64,000 bases of DNA, from NCBI GenBank assembly GCA_036389315.1, contig DASVQF010000022.1, forward strand, positions 1-64,000. Reading direction: 5' to 3'. Each line of letters starts with the position of its first letter. Position 1 is the first letter of the stretch. Made by a program: the position numbers and the translations under genes. Of the stretch, positions 42,591-51,458 are shown one piece after another. The stretch comes from DASQYE01 sp036389315 (lineage in GTDB: Bacteria > Acidobacteriota > Blastocatellia > Pyrinomonadales > Pyrinomonadaceae). The notes beneath the pieces were generated by a model. It made no database searches and was not told the origin of the DNA. It worked only from the letters and a program-made list of their open reading frames with translations.

Positions 42591-43343
42591 TTAATTTGGG
42601 TGATTTCTCCTTCGGCATGAATTGATTCCGTGATGTGTAATGGAAGAACCAGCCGACAAATCAAATGCACAAACATGGGAATAATTCGTAATCAATACAG
42701 GTTTTTGGGATTCCTCGACGTGAACATTTTTTATCTCATCATATCTTGACTGGATATACTGACAGTCAATTCGCCTCTCTTGCGCTGCTATAAAAGCCGC
42801 CACAGACATAGTCGCCGTCCCACCCGTAATGTCCAAGACCATTTCGCTTTCCCTTAACCCCTGTTTACGCATCCAATCAATCACAAGTGAGGTTTTGGTT
42901 TTCCCCTCCTCAATTTCCGTAAGCTCCCACGCCTCCGTTTTATAGGTTCCGTCCTTCAAGTTCAATTCTCTGACGATAGCTTTCACGACGCTTTCGGTTT
43001 GGGGTGTGCCAAGAAACCCTATGTATTCCGGCTGTAATGCTTTGTGAACCAGGTAGATTGTGCTTCCCCTTTCCGCGCTATGAAGCCCCAGCGTAAAAAT
43101 CACACCTCGCCGCACCTTTTTAAAAGCAAGCATATCGCCCAACGTCAAATTGTCTTGAGTCCTCCGATAATCTCTTACCCAGAAATAAACCAGCAGCAGA
43201 ACCGCAAAAACGAGCGCAATGATTAGCAAAGCGTTCGAGCTGTTTCCGACGATGACAGGAATGATGCCGAAGACAAAACCTATCAAACCACCCAATAGCA
43301 GTTCAACTCCCTTTTCCTTTAGCATCAGAATCAAACTGCGCAT
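42591..43343 (-). CDS. Membrane-anchored CARF protein (putative cOA-gated membrane effector)
   Basis: 250 residues: two transmembrane helices (about 14-33 LLLGGLIGFVFGIIPVIVG and 38-57 ALLIIALVFAVLLLVYFWV), a short linker and a cytosolic Rossmann-like CARF domain. The CARF signatures are IFTLGLHSAERGSTIYLVHKAL (82-103) and VLDITGGTATMSVAAFIAAQ (169-188). Known type III membrane effectors with CARF domains (Cam1) change membrane potential when cyclic oligoadenylate binds. This protein has two helices in a 250-residue frame. It lies between the NE0113-type and Crn2 genes on the same strand, within a complete signalling module. Confidence 0.8.
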   Translation of the reverse strand: MRSLILMLKEKGVELLLGGLIGFVFGIIPVIVGNSSNALLIIALVFAVLLLVYFWVRDYRRTQDNLTLGDMLAFKKVRRGVIFTLGLHSAERGSTIYLVHKALQPEYIGFLGTPQTESVVKAIVRELNLKDGTYKTEAWELTEIEEGKTKTSLVIDWMRKQGLRESEMVLDITGGTATMSVAAFIAAQERRIDCQYIQSRYDEIKNVHVEESQKPVLITNYSHVCAFDLSAGSSITHHGINSCRRRNHPN

Positions 43344-43398
43344 ATACCTTTTCTACAAGCAAAAGCTCAAATGCTACTACCTAATACCTCTCGCAGCA

Positions 43399-43746
43399 TT
43401 AGGCGATTCGTCTAAGCAAACCGAATTCATATCCAATCTCTTCCAGCTCTTCGCGGCTTAAAACTTTTCTTTCTGGCAACCGTTCGTAGTTGAGTATGAA
43501 GACCACAACAGTATCCTCGACGGTTTGCCGATGCTTGATACGGTTGACTGCAACAGCAATTCCAAACAGATCCGAAAGCAACGCCGCCGTAGCCTCGTGC
43601 CCGATTGCAGATTGAATCGGTTTTCCCTCTTGCCGGAATGCGCTTACGAGCGCACAAGCTTTCTCAAGCGTGAGCGGCTCATAGACGTAAGTCCCAAAGC
43701 TTGTAAGGATGCTGGAGTTGAGTAATGTCAGTTTCGTTGCGGACAT
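43399..43746 (-). CDS. crn2: Ring nuclease, Crn2 / AcrIII-1 (DUF1874) family
   Basis: 115 residues. KLTLLNSSILTSFGTYVYEPLTLEKACALVS followed by IQSAIGHEATAALLSDLFGIAVAVNRI is the DUF1874 pattern. His50 in GHE and Arg89/Glu92 in RLPE correspond in spacing to the catalytic His and Arg/Glu of the viral AcrIII-1 enzyme, which cleaves cyclic tetra-adenylate. As a host gene inside a type III operon (the Crn2 form), it would switch off signalling to the CARF effectors. It lies upstream of the membrane CARF gene by ~55 nt. Confidence 0.88.
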   Translation of the reverse strand: MSATKLTLLNSSILTSFGTYVYEPLTLEKACALVSAFRQEGKPIQSAIGHEATAALLSDLFGIAVAVNRIKHRQTVEDTVVVFILNYERLPERKVLSREELEEIGYEFGLLRRIA

Positions 43747-43813
43747 AGCAGAGCATGGATAACATAACGGGCGCGGGCGTTATTGTTCGGCAAGCTTGCC
43801 AGGGAAAGCAGAG

Positions 43814-43996
43814 TTAGTTTTGTGTAAGATCAACCTCAAGGCATTCAGCTTCCGCCCACTCTTCAATCGTCTCACGCACTCTTTAGCGCTCGAAAGCGAA
43901 CCATTGCTCGCGCTCAGCCCCGTAATCCGGCAACACATCCTTGAAGCGACGAAAAGGCTTTCTACTGCGCAGAGCTTCAATCAATGACGCCTTCAT
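43814..43996 (-). pseudogene. UPF0158-like small protein, interrupted by TAA
   Basis: From the ATG at 43996: MKASLIEALRSRKPFRRFKDVLPDYGAEREQWFAFER, then an in-frame TAA (43883-43885), then RVRETIEEWAEAECLEVDLTQN and a second stop. RKPFRRFKDVL plus ExxWFxFE is the UPF0158 pattern. It lies between the TIGR03986 RAMP gene and crn2 in the cas operon. It was probably an accessory gene that has died, or is read through. Confidence 0.6.
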
Positions 43997-44005
43997 ATGC
44001 TGCTC

Positions 44006-46522
44006 CTAATCTTCCGGCTTCAAAGGAAAGCCCTCATCTTCATAAATATTAGGCAGAGCCAGTTTAGGGCCGTATTGGCGGTTATTTTCGACAAACCACT
44101 TGAAGGATTCGCCTTCCGCCTTAGATTCTCTATCTATACGAGGATAGTGTATTGGCTTGTCGAAACCGCAGGCGGCTTTCAAGAAAGACTTGATAAACTT
44201 GGCTTCATCAAATCGCCCGCCATAGACTGCGGCCACGGCACTCTGAAAAGCTTCGGTGATAGTTTTAATCCGTTCGTTTTTGATCTTTTCAAATGCCGTT
44301 TTCTCTTCATCCGAGTTTGTAACTTCGTCAAGAGAAGCATAGCGTCCTCCAGCCAATTCTTTGCCGCTTTGAATTTCTGATTTCTCTGGAACCAAGTCTA
44401 AACGTACGCTGCCAAACCCAAGAGGCTTACCACCACCAAAACGATGACAATGATTCGGCTCAAGTTTGAGCAGCCACAACAATGCGCCAAGCTCAACGTC
44501 AGAAAGATTGACAAAGTGAATATCAAACTCAAACTCTGTCGGTGGAGCTACCCATCCTTGAATCGAACGGTTTTGATTATCGCGCTGATTATCCCCGTCA
44601 GGACGGCGATATTCCTGATAGTATCCTTCAATCGGCGCGTTCGCCCATTTGTTAGGCTGCCAATAATCTTCAGGCGTGTTGTGATGCGGATAGACTTTGC
44701 GCCCGCGCAATCCTTTGCCGTTTTTGTACCCGGCCTCTTCTGTGCTTAATCCGTCTGTTTGCGCTTCCCCACATTGATTCTGGGCTACATAGAAACGTCC
44801 CTGTTGTGGTTTGGGCTGTCCGAGAATCTGCAAAGGCAAGTTCTGGTTAAACCGTTTGATAGCATCAGCTTTGTCCGACTTGCACTCAATAAAGCCTATG
44901 CGTAGCTGTCCGCGATGTGCGCCGAGGTTCTTTTCGGCTTCAGATAGTTTTCTGTTTTTCTCTTTATCTGAATGTCGTATCCAGCCAAAAACACGATCAG
45001 CAGGCGAGAGTTCCTTCATTTTGTAAGCAGGGTGTAGCTCTGGCGGCAGCAAACTTTGGGGCGGGAACGGATACAATATCCGAGAAATCATTACGGGCAA
45101 AAGAGCTTTTATGCTTTTACCGTCTTCGATTAAATAACATAAAGCTCCATTATTCAGTTCTAAGTCATCAGCGTTATAAATTTGGCGTGACCAAGCTGTT
45201 TCGCCCGGACTATCACCAAGATAATCCGTTGGCAGTTGATGTCTCATTTCTCTTTTTTTCAAATCTTCTTCGTGAATCTTCTGATAATTTGAGATTAATT
45301 CTTTCCATAATGCCCTGTGTTCATCAGTAACTGAAATAAAGTCATCGCTTGCAGATTCGACAAAGACTCTCTCATAGACCTTATCTTTCGTATTAGCGCC
45401 AGTGATACAAGTCCAGCCAGCTACGAATCCTGATGGGGCGCTGCTCCCAATGGTTCTGGGGATTATCTCATCCACCTTTTCGCCAATGCGCTTTCCCTGT
45501 GTCTTACCTCGGTTTGACATGCGGTCAGAAATTTTCACCCAAACAGCTTGTCCATGTTGAGGTAAATCTGTAGCACCAGAGAACTTTAGTGCTCTACCCT
45601 GCACCGCAGGGGTCTTCGTATCATCATCTTTCTCTAGCTTATCTTTTTCACCTCTCCAATGTTTTCGATAGCGAACCAAAACTGCGGCTGTGCGAAACTT
45701 CCGAATGTGCAAGCTCCCTTTATGCATTTCAATTCGAGCTGCTACAGGCATCTTGGCTTGACCACGAAAGGCCAGACGCTCGTCATGGCCTTTGAAAACT
45801 GACAGGCGCGAATTTGTGATAGCCTCATAGGCTGAACGCAGCATTCCCTTAATTGCCGTAGGATTGATGACTGGCTTGCCAGCCTCATCAACGCGCACGG
45901 CAAAAGTTTTGTGGTCTTTCTTGGCGTATTCGGTATCTCTTTCCGTGACTTCGACGCGTGCTGTGTCGGGTAGGAGCAGTGGCGTAACAACTTCCATCCT
46001 TACACATAACCTCCCGCTGAATTTGTCTGCTAAAAAACGGTCGTGTCCGCTGGGCTCGCGGTCGCCAAGTTCATTCGTCGCGCCATCAATATGTTTGCGC
46101 GGAAGGGCTGGCACGAAGTTATAAGGGTTATGAAATTCGCGTTTGCGCGATCGGTTTGTGTTAGATACATTTTCCCGCCTCGTTTGATTGCCATATTGGC
46201 GCGGGCGGTCGTGGCCGTGCCGATGGTCTCTTTGATTTTGCGGCGCGTTGTATGCGGGATTCCCGCCCTGTGCGGCTTGAGTTTTAGACGCAGGCCCTTT
46301 CCATTCAGTATCTTTGGCTCTTACCCTGATGGCGCTTCTCTGCGGAGTTGCATCGCGTTCAAAATGGACTTCCGTTTCTTCATCTTCTTTAGGCGCGAAA
46401 TCCGCAGAGAACATGTCTTTCTGGCAAAACAATGTACTGTCTTTCTGTTTCCTGTCGTCAAAGAAAACTATTTTCCATTTCCCTTTGTCGAAAGAGAGTT
46501 TGCCTGTAAAGACTTCAGCCAT
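44006..46522 (-). CDS. Type III CRISPR RAMP protein, TIGR03986-like
   Basis: About 838 residues. A short N-terminal beta region (VFTGKLSFDKGKWKIVFFDDRKQKDS) and a polar, Arg/Asn/Gln-rich linker precede Cas7-like RAMP parts. VVTPLLLPDTARVEV and KPVINPTAIKGMLRSAYEAITNSRL are the usual ligand strand and GMLRS helix; a late HRFGGGKPLGFGSVRLDL is the glycine-rich loop. It probably packs on crRNA in the effector complex. The start is set at MAEVFTG with GGAG upstream; it overlaps the csx19 stop by 8 nt. Confidence 0.8.
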   Translation of the reverse strand: MAEVFTGKLSFDKGKWKIVFFDDRKQKDSTLFCQKDMFSADFAPKEDEETEVHFERDATPQRSAIRVRAKDTEWKGPASKTQAAQGGNPAYNAPQNQRDHRHGHDRPRQYGNQTRRENVSNTNRSRKREFHNPYNFVPALPRKHIDGATNELGDREPSGHDRFLADKFSGRLCVRMEVVTPLLLPDTARVEVTERDTEYAKKDHKTFAVRVDEAGKPVINPTAIKGMLRSAYEAITNSRLSVFKGHDERLAFRGQAKMPVAARIEMHKGSLHIRKFRTAAVLVRYRKHWRGEKDKLEKDDDTKTPAVQGRALKFSGATDLPQHGQAVWVKISDRMSNRGKTQGKRIGEKVDEIIPRTIGSSAPSGFVAGWTCITGANTKDKVYERVFVESASDDFISVTDEHRALWKELISNYQKIHEEDLKKREMRHQLPTDYLGDSPGETAWSRQIYNADDLELNNGALCYLIEDGKSIKALLPVMISRILYPFPPQSLLPPELHPAYKMKELSPADRVFGWIRHSDKEKNRKLSEAEKNLGAHRGQLRIGFIECKSDKADAIKRFNQNLPLQILGQPKPQQGRFYVAQNQCGEAQTDGLSTEEAGYKNGKGLRGRKVYPHHNTPEDYWQPNKWANAPIEGYYQEYRRPDGDNQRDNQNRSIQGWVAPPTEFEFDIHFVNLSDVELGALLWLLKLEPNHCHRFGGGKPLGFGSVRLDLVPEKSEIQSGKELAGGRYASLDEVTNSDEEKTAFEKIKNERIKTITEAFQSAVAAVYGGRFDEAKFIKSFLKAACGFDKPIHYPRIDRESKAEGESFKWFVENNRQYGPKLALPNIYEDEGFPLKPED

Positions 46523-47129
46523 GATTCGTCTCCTGTATCGGAACAAGTTCAATTCCTGTCAATCTTTCTTCGCACACAGCCGCGTTACCGTCTTCGTATT
46601 CGCCCAAGTATTCAACTGCCGTAAACTGCGCTCGCCTTTTCTTGTCTGCGTTGATGCCAGCAATCGGTACAGGGAAAGAACCAATGCGGGCTTCAGCAAA
46701 CTTCGCCCAACCTTTGTTGTCAGATGTGCCGACGCTTTCACCCCAAAGCAAGTAGGTTTGCGGCGGATCAATCCTAGCGTAGATTTTGTCGTCACCTTTA
46801 GTCTCATCAAAAAACTTCTGCATCTGATCTTCACACAAGACGAGAGCCGCGCCTGCGCCGTCCTCCTGATTGAGCCAACGAAGTTCGGCATTGCTATTGA
46901 AGACGCGAGCTTCAAAGACCGCACTTGCATTAATCTCGCCGTTGTCGTCTTCAAACTTGCCTCTGTTGTTTACAATTGCTAGAAAACATTTGTGTGGCGC
47001 GTAGAGCAATGCAATTGCTCCATGAAAAGTTGCTCCGCAAGCCGTTATTGCATCTATCAACTTTCGGTTTTTGGCCGCTCGGCTGATGAAAAGCTTTGTA
47101 TTTACGATGTTTGATTCTGTTTGAGCCAT
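46515..47129 (-). CDS. csx19: CRISPR-associated protein Csx19 (TIGR03984-like)
   Basis: About 204 residues. Characteristic segments: GAIALLYAPHKCFLAIVNN, ARVFNSNAELRWLNQED, YLLWGES, GWAKFAEARIGSFPVPI and AVEYLGEYEDGNAAVCEERLTGIELV. Csx19 is a marker of subtype III-D, and its exact role in the complex is not settled. It lies between the Cas7 fusion and the TIGR03986 gene with short overlaps on both sides, so it is translated with them. Confidence 0.82.
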   Translation of the reverse strand: MAQTESNIVNTKLFISRAAKNRKLIDAITACGATFHGAIALLYAPHKCFLAIVNNRGKFEDDNGEINASAVFEARVFNSNAELRWLNQEDGAGAALVLCEDQMQKFFDETKGDDKIYARIDPPQTYLLWGESVGTSDNKGWAKFAEARIGSFPVPIAGINADKKRRAQFTAVEYLGEYEDGNAAVCEERLTGIELVPIQETNHG

Positions 47130-48850
47130 TTCCCCCACCTCATTTGCGCCTGCTCTTTGAGTTCACTGTCGACGAATTTACATGTGCCCTTTTCAACCAC
47201 GGCCGAGAGAGCATCTTTCAGATCAATCTCAATGTCCTCAGCTTGTTCGACTATTTCCCCATTCTGCTTTAATATTTTTTTGACTTTGACTTTACCGCTT
47301 CCAATGAAGTCGAAACTTTTAAGTTCAATCTCGCCCATGCCGCGCGTTGTGGCGAAGCCAAAGGGTAAGCGGTTTTCGGCTACATCGCGCAAGGTGAGCA
47401 AGAGCAACATCAGTGCGGCCAGACGCGCTTCTTCTTCAATGCGCCCGAAGTCCAATGTCAAACGCATTGCTTCCCAATCAACTTTCGTTGGTGCAAGCAC
47501 GCTGTACAACGCGCCTTCGCTTGCGCCGCCCGTCCAGCGATCAATCGCTACGTGATGATTGATGCGGAAGCGGTTGGTGTCTTTCGCATATTCGGCATCT
47601 GATAGATTGCTCGTTCGTTCGTCAATCTCGCGCAGGTATTGCCAGAGTTCACGTTTAAAGTAAGAGACCTCGCCCTGCCCGCTTTGGTTTTCGTCTGTCC
47701 CTTTTGCATCTGGATGGCTCCCCTTAGCTGCGTCTTTAGGTTTATTATCGCGGGCGAGTTCGACTTTGCGCCAGGTATCTGCGTTCATCTTTTCCGCTGC
47801 ATAGCAATCATCAATCGCTAACGCGCCGAGTCCGAGTCTTTCATTCTGTGTATCCTTCTCTTTCTTAGCGCCGAACAACTCGTCAATGAGCGGCAGCGCT
47901 TTAATTTGATCGTGAAAGTCTTTGCCTTTTGTGCTCTCGCTACTAAGCAAAGTCCGCACGATTCTCTCTGCGTGGCTGCGCAGAGCGCCCTTGATAGAAC
48001 TGCCCGGCAAACAGAGGGCAAGTTCGTCTGTATCAACGCTTGACGTGAGCGGCAGCATATCAACGCCGATGCCATCGTAACCTGCTTTGACCATCACAGG
48101 CAGGCGGGGCTGCCAATGAACTGCGATGTCAAGTCGCGGCCAGGAATTTGGTGAAAAGCTTGCCGCATCTTTTAGGTCCTGGATTGAACGCATGACGCTG
48201 TTCCCGCTCAACAAGCTCAAAATGTTCTCAAAGCCAATCAAAGATTGCTCTTTAATCTCAGGCTCGTTTTCTAATTCGCCTTTCTCCTTCTTTTTACCCA
48301 TCAACTTTACGCGTCCAAGTCCGCGCGTGCGCGCCGCGCCGAAGCGGATCGTTTCTTTCTGTAAAGCGGCGAGAAGATGTCCAATGACGGCTTTTGTTTC
48401 TTGCGCATTGTGCTCTTCGCCTATTTCAGCGGTCATCTTGAAATTCAACCTTGTTCCGCGCGGCAAGATGGCGCGGTCAAATTTCGCCTTATTTGCTGCC
48501 GCGCCGTAGAAGCGATCTATGCCTACGCCGTCGCGTATCTCTGATAAGATTTCATCGGCTTTTTCAATCGTTGCGTCTTCAATCAAAACAAAGCTGGCAA
48601 AACCTTCCGCGTCTCCTTTGCTATGCTTGGGGCCGAACAGCTTTTCGGTTAAAGCCTTGCCAAAGTTCTTTACGCACCAACTTCGCAGCGCACCCGCGAG
48701 GCTCGTTCCAGGCACATACCATTCACCTTTGCCGTTTTGCGCGAGCGGCAAATCTGTGCCGGGACTTTCACCGAAACCGCCGACGTGCACAGGCGTCTGG
48801 GCTATCAGCGTGCCTTCAATCTTCAAACGCGAGCTGATTTTCCGCGCCAT
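47102..48850 (-). CDS. Cas7-Cas7 fusion (Csm3-like, two RAMP domains)
   Basis: 582 residues from the ATG with a GGGGGG ribosome site. Domain 1: IEGTLIAQTPVHVGGFGESPGTDLPLA (Asp33, where Csm3 has its RNA-cleaving Asp), YVPGTSLAGALRSW and ARTRGLGRVKL. Domain 2: VKAGYDGIGVDMLPLTSSVDTDELALCLPGSSIKGALRSHAERI and FGFATTRGMGEIEL. Two backbone subunits in one chain is typical of III-D and III-E-related systems. Retained aspartates in both domains suggest target RNA cleavage at two positions. Confidence 0.85.
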   Translation of the reverse strand: MARKISSRLKIEGTLIAQTPVHVGGFGESPGTDLPLAQNGKGEWYVPGTSLAGALRSWCVKNFGKALTEKLFGPKHSKGDAEGFASFVLIEDATIEKADEILSEIRDGVGIDRFYGAAANKAKFDRAILPRGTRLNFKMTAEIGEEHNAQETKAVIGHLLAALQKETIRFGAARTRGLGRVKLMGKKKEKGELENEPEIKEQSLIGFENILSLLSGNSVMRSIQDLKDAASFSPNSWPRLDIAVHWQPRLPVMVKAGYDGIGVDMLPLTSSVDTDELALCLPGSSIKGALRSHAERIVRTLLSSESTKGKDFHDQIKALPLIDELFGAKKEKDTQNERLGLGALAIDDCYAAEKMNADTWRKVELARDNKPKDAAKGSHPDAKGTDENQSGQGEVSYFKRELWQYLREIDERTSNLSDAEYAKDTNRFRINHHVAIDRWTGGASEGALYSVLAPTKVDWEAMRLTLDFGRIEEEARLAALMLLLLTLRDVAENRLPFGFATTRGMGEIELKSFDFIGSGKVKVKKILKQNGEIVEQAEDIEIDLKDALSAVVEKGTCKFVDSELKEQAQMRWGKWLKQNQTS

Positions 48851-48851
48851 C

Positions 48852-51458
48852 TTAGTTGCCCCCCTTCTTTTCAAGTTCGCGCTTATGCGCCCTGGCGCAA
48901 GCATCAAAGAGCGAACGCACGGCCTCGGCCCAGAACTTTTTCTGCAAATCTTCTTTACTCCTCACAAGCGTCAACGGCGCTTTGAATGGGCCTTCCAGCC
49001 ACTCCCAAACATTCTGCGGCTCATCGTCAGGTTTTTGCTTGCGAGATTTGTTCTCAAGTAGCTTCTTAATCTTGTTTAATTTTGCCTCGGCTTCATCTTT
49101 ATTCTTGGCCCATCTGTCTCGACGTTTTGAGGTGGATTTCAAATGCTCAAGCCAAGCAATCACAACCGTTGCGTCCTTTTCTTCTTGCAAGCGGCTAATA
49201 GCTGAACGTAATCCGCCCACCTGGCTCATCGGCGGCTCACTGTGCTCACTGTCAAAAGCGAAAATCTTTTTTCGCTTTTGGAGGTCATCAGCAATTTTCA
49301 ACACGGCTACTTTCAACTCCTCGCGCCATGCAGCCTCTTCAATTAACTCAGCAAATCTTTTTTCTTCGTCGCTCAGATTGTTTGCCGCGCCGTTTGTTTG
49401 CAGCTTCGTATCGTCCAGGTTCTCCGCCTTCATCCAGCCATTGATCTTTTCAGTCAGCAAAGGCGGATTGAAACGCACTCGTCCATAACCCTCGCCCCGA
49501 CGCTCGCCGACACCTCTGGCTTCAACTTCCTGCAATTTATCGTGCAATTTATCAACAGTGGAATTTCCGTCCACTTCAAACACAACGCAAGAGCCTGCTG
49601 CCATTGCAATCAACGTCGGGCGCGGGAAGCCCCAGCCTTCGTGCCAAGATTCAATGCGCCGCGTGTGAATGAGGGGTAAAGGATTACTCAAAGTAACAGC
49701 AAGTTCGTTTTCCAGAACCTCCTTCAAATCTTCAACCAAATTCGTTTGGCGCAAATTTGCATTACGCAGCAACATGTCCGACTCCAAATAGACCGTTAAC
49801 TTACTGTTTGAGCCCTTTTCAGAATTAGCCTTGCTATCGCCGTTTTTATTTTCGCCCTTCTGTTCTTTCAACCAAATGTGTAGTTTTGCCAAGCCGTAAT
49901 CATCCTTGCGCGATATACCAAGACGAACAGAGCCATTTAATTCAGTCCACCAATTTGCGTCGAGTCCACTTGCTAGACTTTTCTTTAATCTGATCTCGCC
50001 GCGCAAGCAAGTTCCGGCAGCGATGGCTTCACGCGAATAAACGCCGCCTACATCTTCATGCGGGCGTTGAATGTCGTCTTTGACTGTGTTATGCATCAAC
50101 AAAGTCTTGGGCTTGTTTTTGTATGTGGGCAGTTTCTTGCCGTTTTCATTAAGGCTTGAAATATAACCGCTGCGATAACTTTTCTTTTGTTCTCCCATTT
50201 TGATCTCGACTGGCTCTGTGAACAAATTGTAAACGGTGGAGCGCGCCTTTTTCTGTTCGTCAAATTTTTGTCTATTAAAACCGCCACCCACTTTGTCGTA
50301 ATAAATAGCTTTCGGGACGGGCAAACCGCGTGCGTTGTTGATCTCAATCATGGCGGGAAGAATTTGCAGGTCGCCGTAAGCAACGGCTTGAAACACCTTG
50401 TCGCCTAACTTCTCTCGCAGGACTTTTGTGATGTGCGGCAAGAGATAAGTGCCAGGAACGTAATCGAGCGCTTCCGAAACATTGCCGAGCGTAGCCGTCA
50501 CGATTGAGATAGGTGTCTGCAAGTGCAAGGAAAATTCCAGTGTCTGCCAACCATCAACGTTCTCGTTTTCGATTGCGCCTTCTGCCCTTTCATTCTTTGA
50601 TGCTTCACGAATTATCGAGCGCTGATCGATCTCGGCAACATCGGTTTTTTTGTCGCTACTCTCCGTTTGCTGTGTGGCAGCTCCCTGTTCTTTCTGCTTC
50701 TCTTTCAAATGGTTTATGGCTTCGGTTATCTGCGAATCATTGCAATCAACAATTTTCAATTTACAAAGCCCTGCGCCGCGCCGTCGCTTGCCGCCGACCC
50801 TTTCTACCAGTTGTGCGCTCAGTAACAGTAAATACCAGATTGTCTTTTGTGCTTCCGGCTCGGCCTTTTCAAGGTTCAACTCACACTCTGCTTCCAATAC
50901 AGTCCCGGCGCGCCCCATCTCTTCAAAGCGCAGGAAATCGGTAGCTGCTGTGCCTGTCTGCTCGTTAATCGCAACGCCCGGTTTGATGAAGGTCAGTGCC
51001 GAAAGAATTCTCCGGCGTTGTCGCTTCTGTTCCTCTTTGCCTGCGACAGCGTTAACGGCTTTGTCTATGTGCCCTCGAAAGTTTTGCGACATACGCGCAG
51101 GCTGAATTGCAAGCAACGAGAAGCTGTAAGTTCCTCGGCCTTTCTTCACACGCCTTTGTAGCTCATGTGCTTGCGTTTCATTTGGCTGAACACCCTGAAG
51201 TTGATTTGGTTGAATGCCAAAGATTTCCTCGACCCACTTAGACCATGCGCCATCGTTGCCGCCATCAAGCCCAAGCGTCAAGGTTTCCATAGCATCGCGC
51301 CAGATGCCGTTCACGGTCTTTGCGGGAACGTATGGAAAGCCATCGGCATCGCGCGCCAGCAATTTATCAATGCTGCCCGGACGCCCCGCCCCCGTTCCTA
51401 CGTGCCAGTCCGAGAGCATCGTCAAGCTGATTTTGAATCTCTTTTGTCCGTCACTCAC
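48852..51458 (-). CDS. Large RAMP protein, Csx10-like
   Basis: 868 residues, largest gene of the operon. The N-terminal RAMP part reads FKISLTMLSDWHVGTGAGRPGSIDKLLARDADGFPYVPAKTVNGIWRDAME; VGGKRRRGAGLCKLKIVDC is a glycine-rich loop. A second RAMP part begins FSLHLQTPISIVTATLGNVSEALDYVPGTYLLPHITKVL and has GTCLRGEIRL and VGERRGEGYGRVRF. This two-domain arrangement fits Csx10, the Cas5-like partner in subtype III-D. The stop lies 1 nt before the Cas7 fusion ATG and the start overlaps cas10 by 8 nt. Confidence 0.78.
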   Translation of the reverse strand: MSDGQKRFKISLTMLSDWHVGTGAGRPGSIDKLLARDADGFPYVPAKTVNGIWRDAMETLTLGLDGGNDGAWSKWVEEIFGIQPNQLQGVQPNETQAHELQRRVKKGRGTYSFSLLAIQPARMSQNFRGHIDKAVNAVAGKEEQKRQRRRILSALTFIKPGVAINEQTGTAATDFLRFEEMGRAGTVLEAECELNLEKAEPEAQKTIWYLLLLSAQLVERVGGKRRRGAGLCKLKIVDCNDSQITEAINHLKEKQKEQGAATQQTESSDKKTDVAEIDQRSIIREASKNERAEGAIENENVDGWQTLEFSLHLQTPISIVTATLGNVSEALDYVPGTYLLPHITKVLREKLGDKVFQAVAYGDLQILPAMIEINNARGLPVPKAIYYDKVGGGFNRQKFDEQKKARSTVYNLFTEPVEIKMGEQKKSYRSGYISSLNENGKKLPTYKNKPKTLLMHNTVKDDIQRPHEDVGGVYSREAIAAGTCLRGEIRLKKSLASGLDANWWTELNGSVRLGISRKDDYGLAKLHIWLKEQKGENKNGDSKANSEKGSNSKLTVYLESDMLLRNANLRQTNLVEDLKEVLENELAVTLSNPLPLIHTRRIESWHEGWGFPRPTLIAMAAGSCVVFEVDGNSTVDKLHDKLQEVEARGVGERRGEGYGRVRFNPPLLTEKINGWMKAENLDDTKLQTNGAANNLSDEEKRFAELIEEAAWREELKVAVLKIADDLQKRKKIFAFDSEHSEPPMSQVGGLRSAISRLQEEKDATVVIAWLEHLKSTSKRRDRWAKNKDEAEAKLNKIKKLLENKSRKQKPDDEPQNVWEWLEGPFKAPLTLVRSKEDLQKKFWAEAVRSLFDACARAHKRELEKKGGN

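Noticed and set aside
43780..43980. 66-residue minus-strand and 63-residue plus-strand frames here
   Set aside because: The reading that fits a known family is the interrupted UPF0158-like frame at 43814-43996; the others show no similarity.
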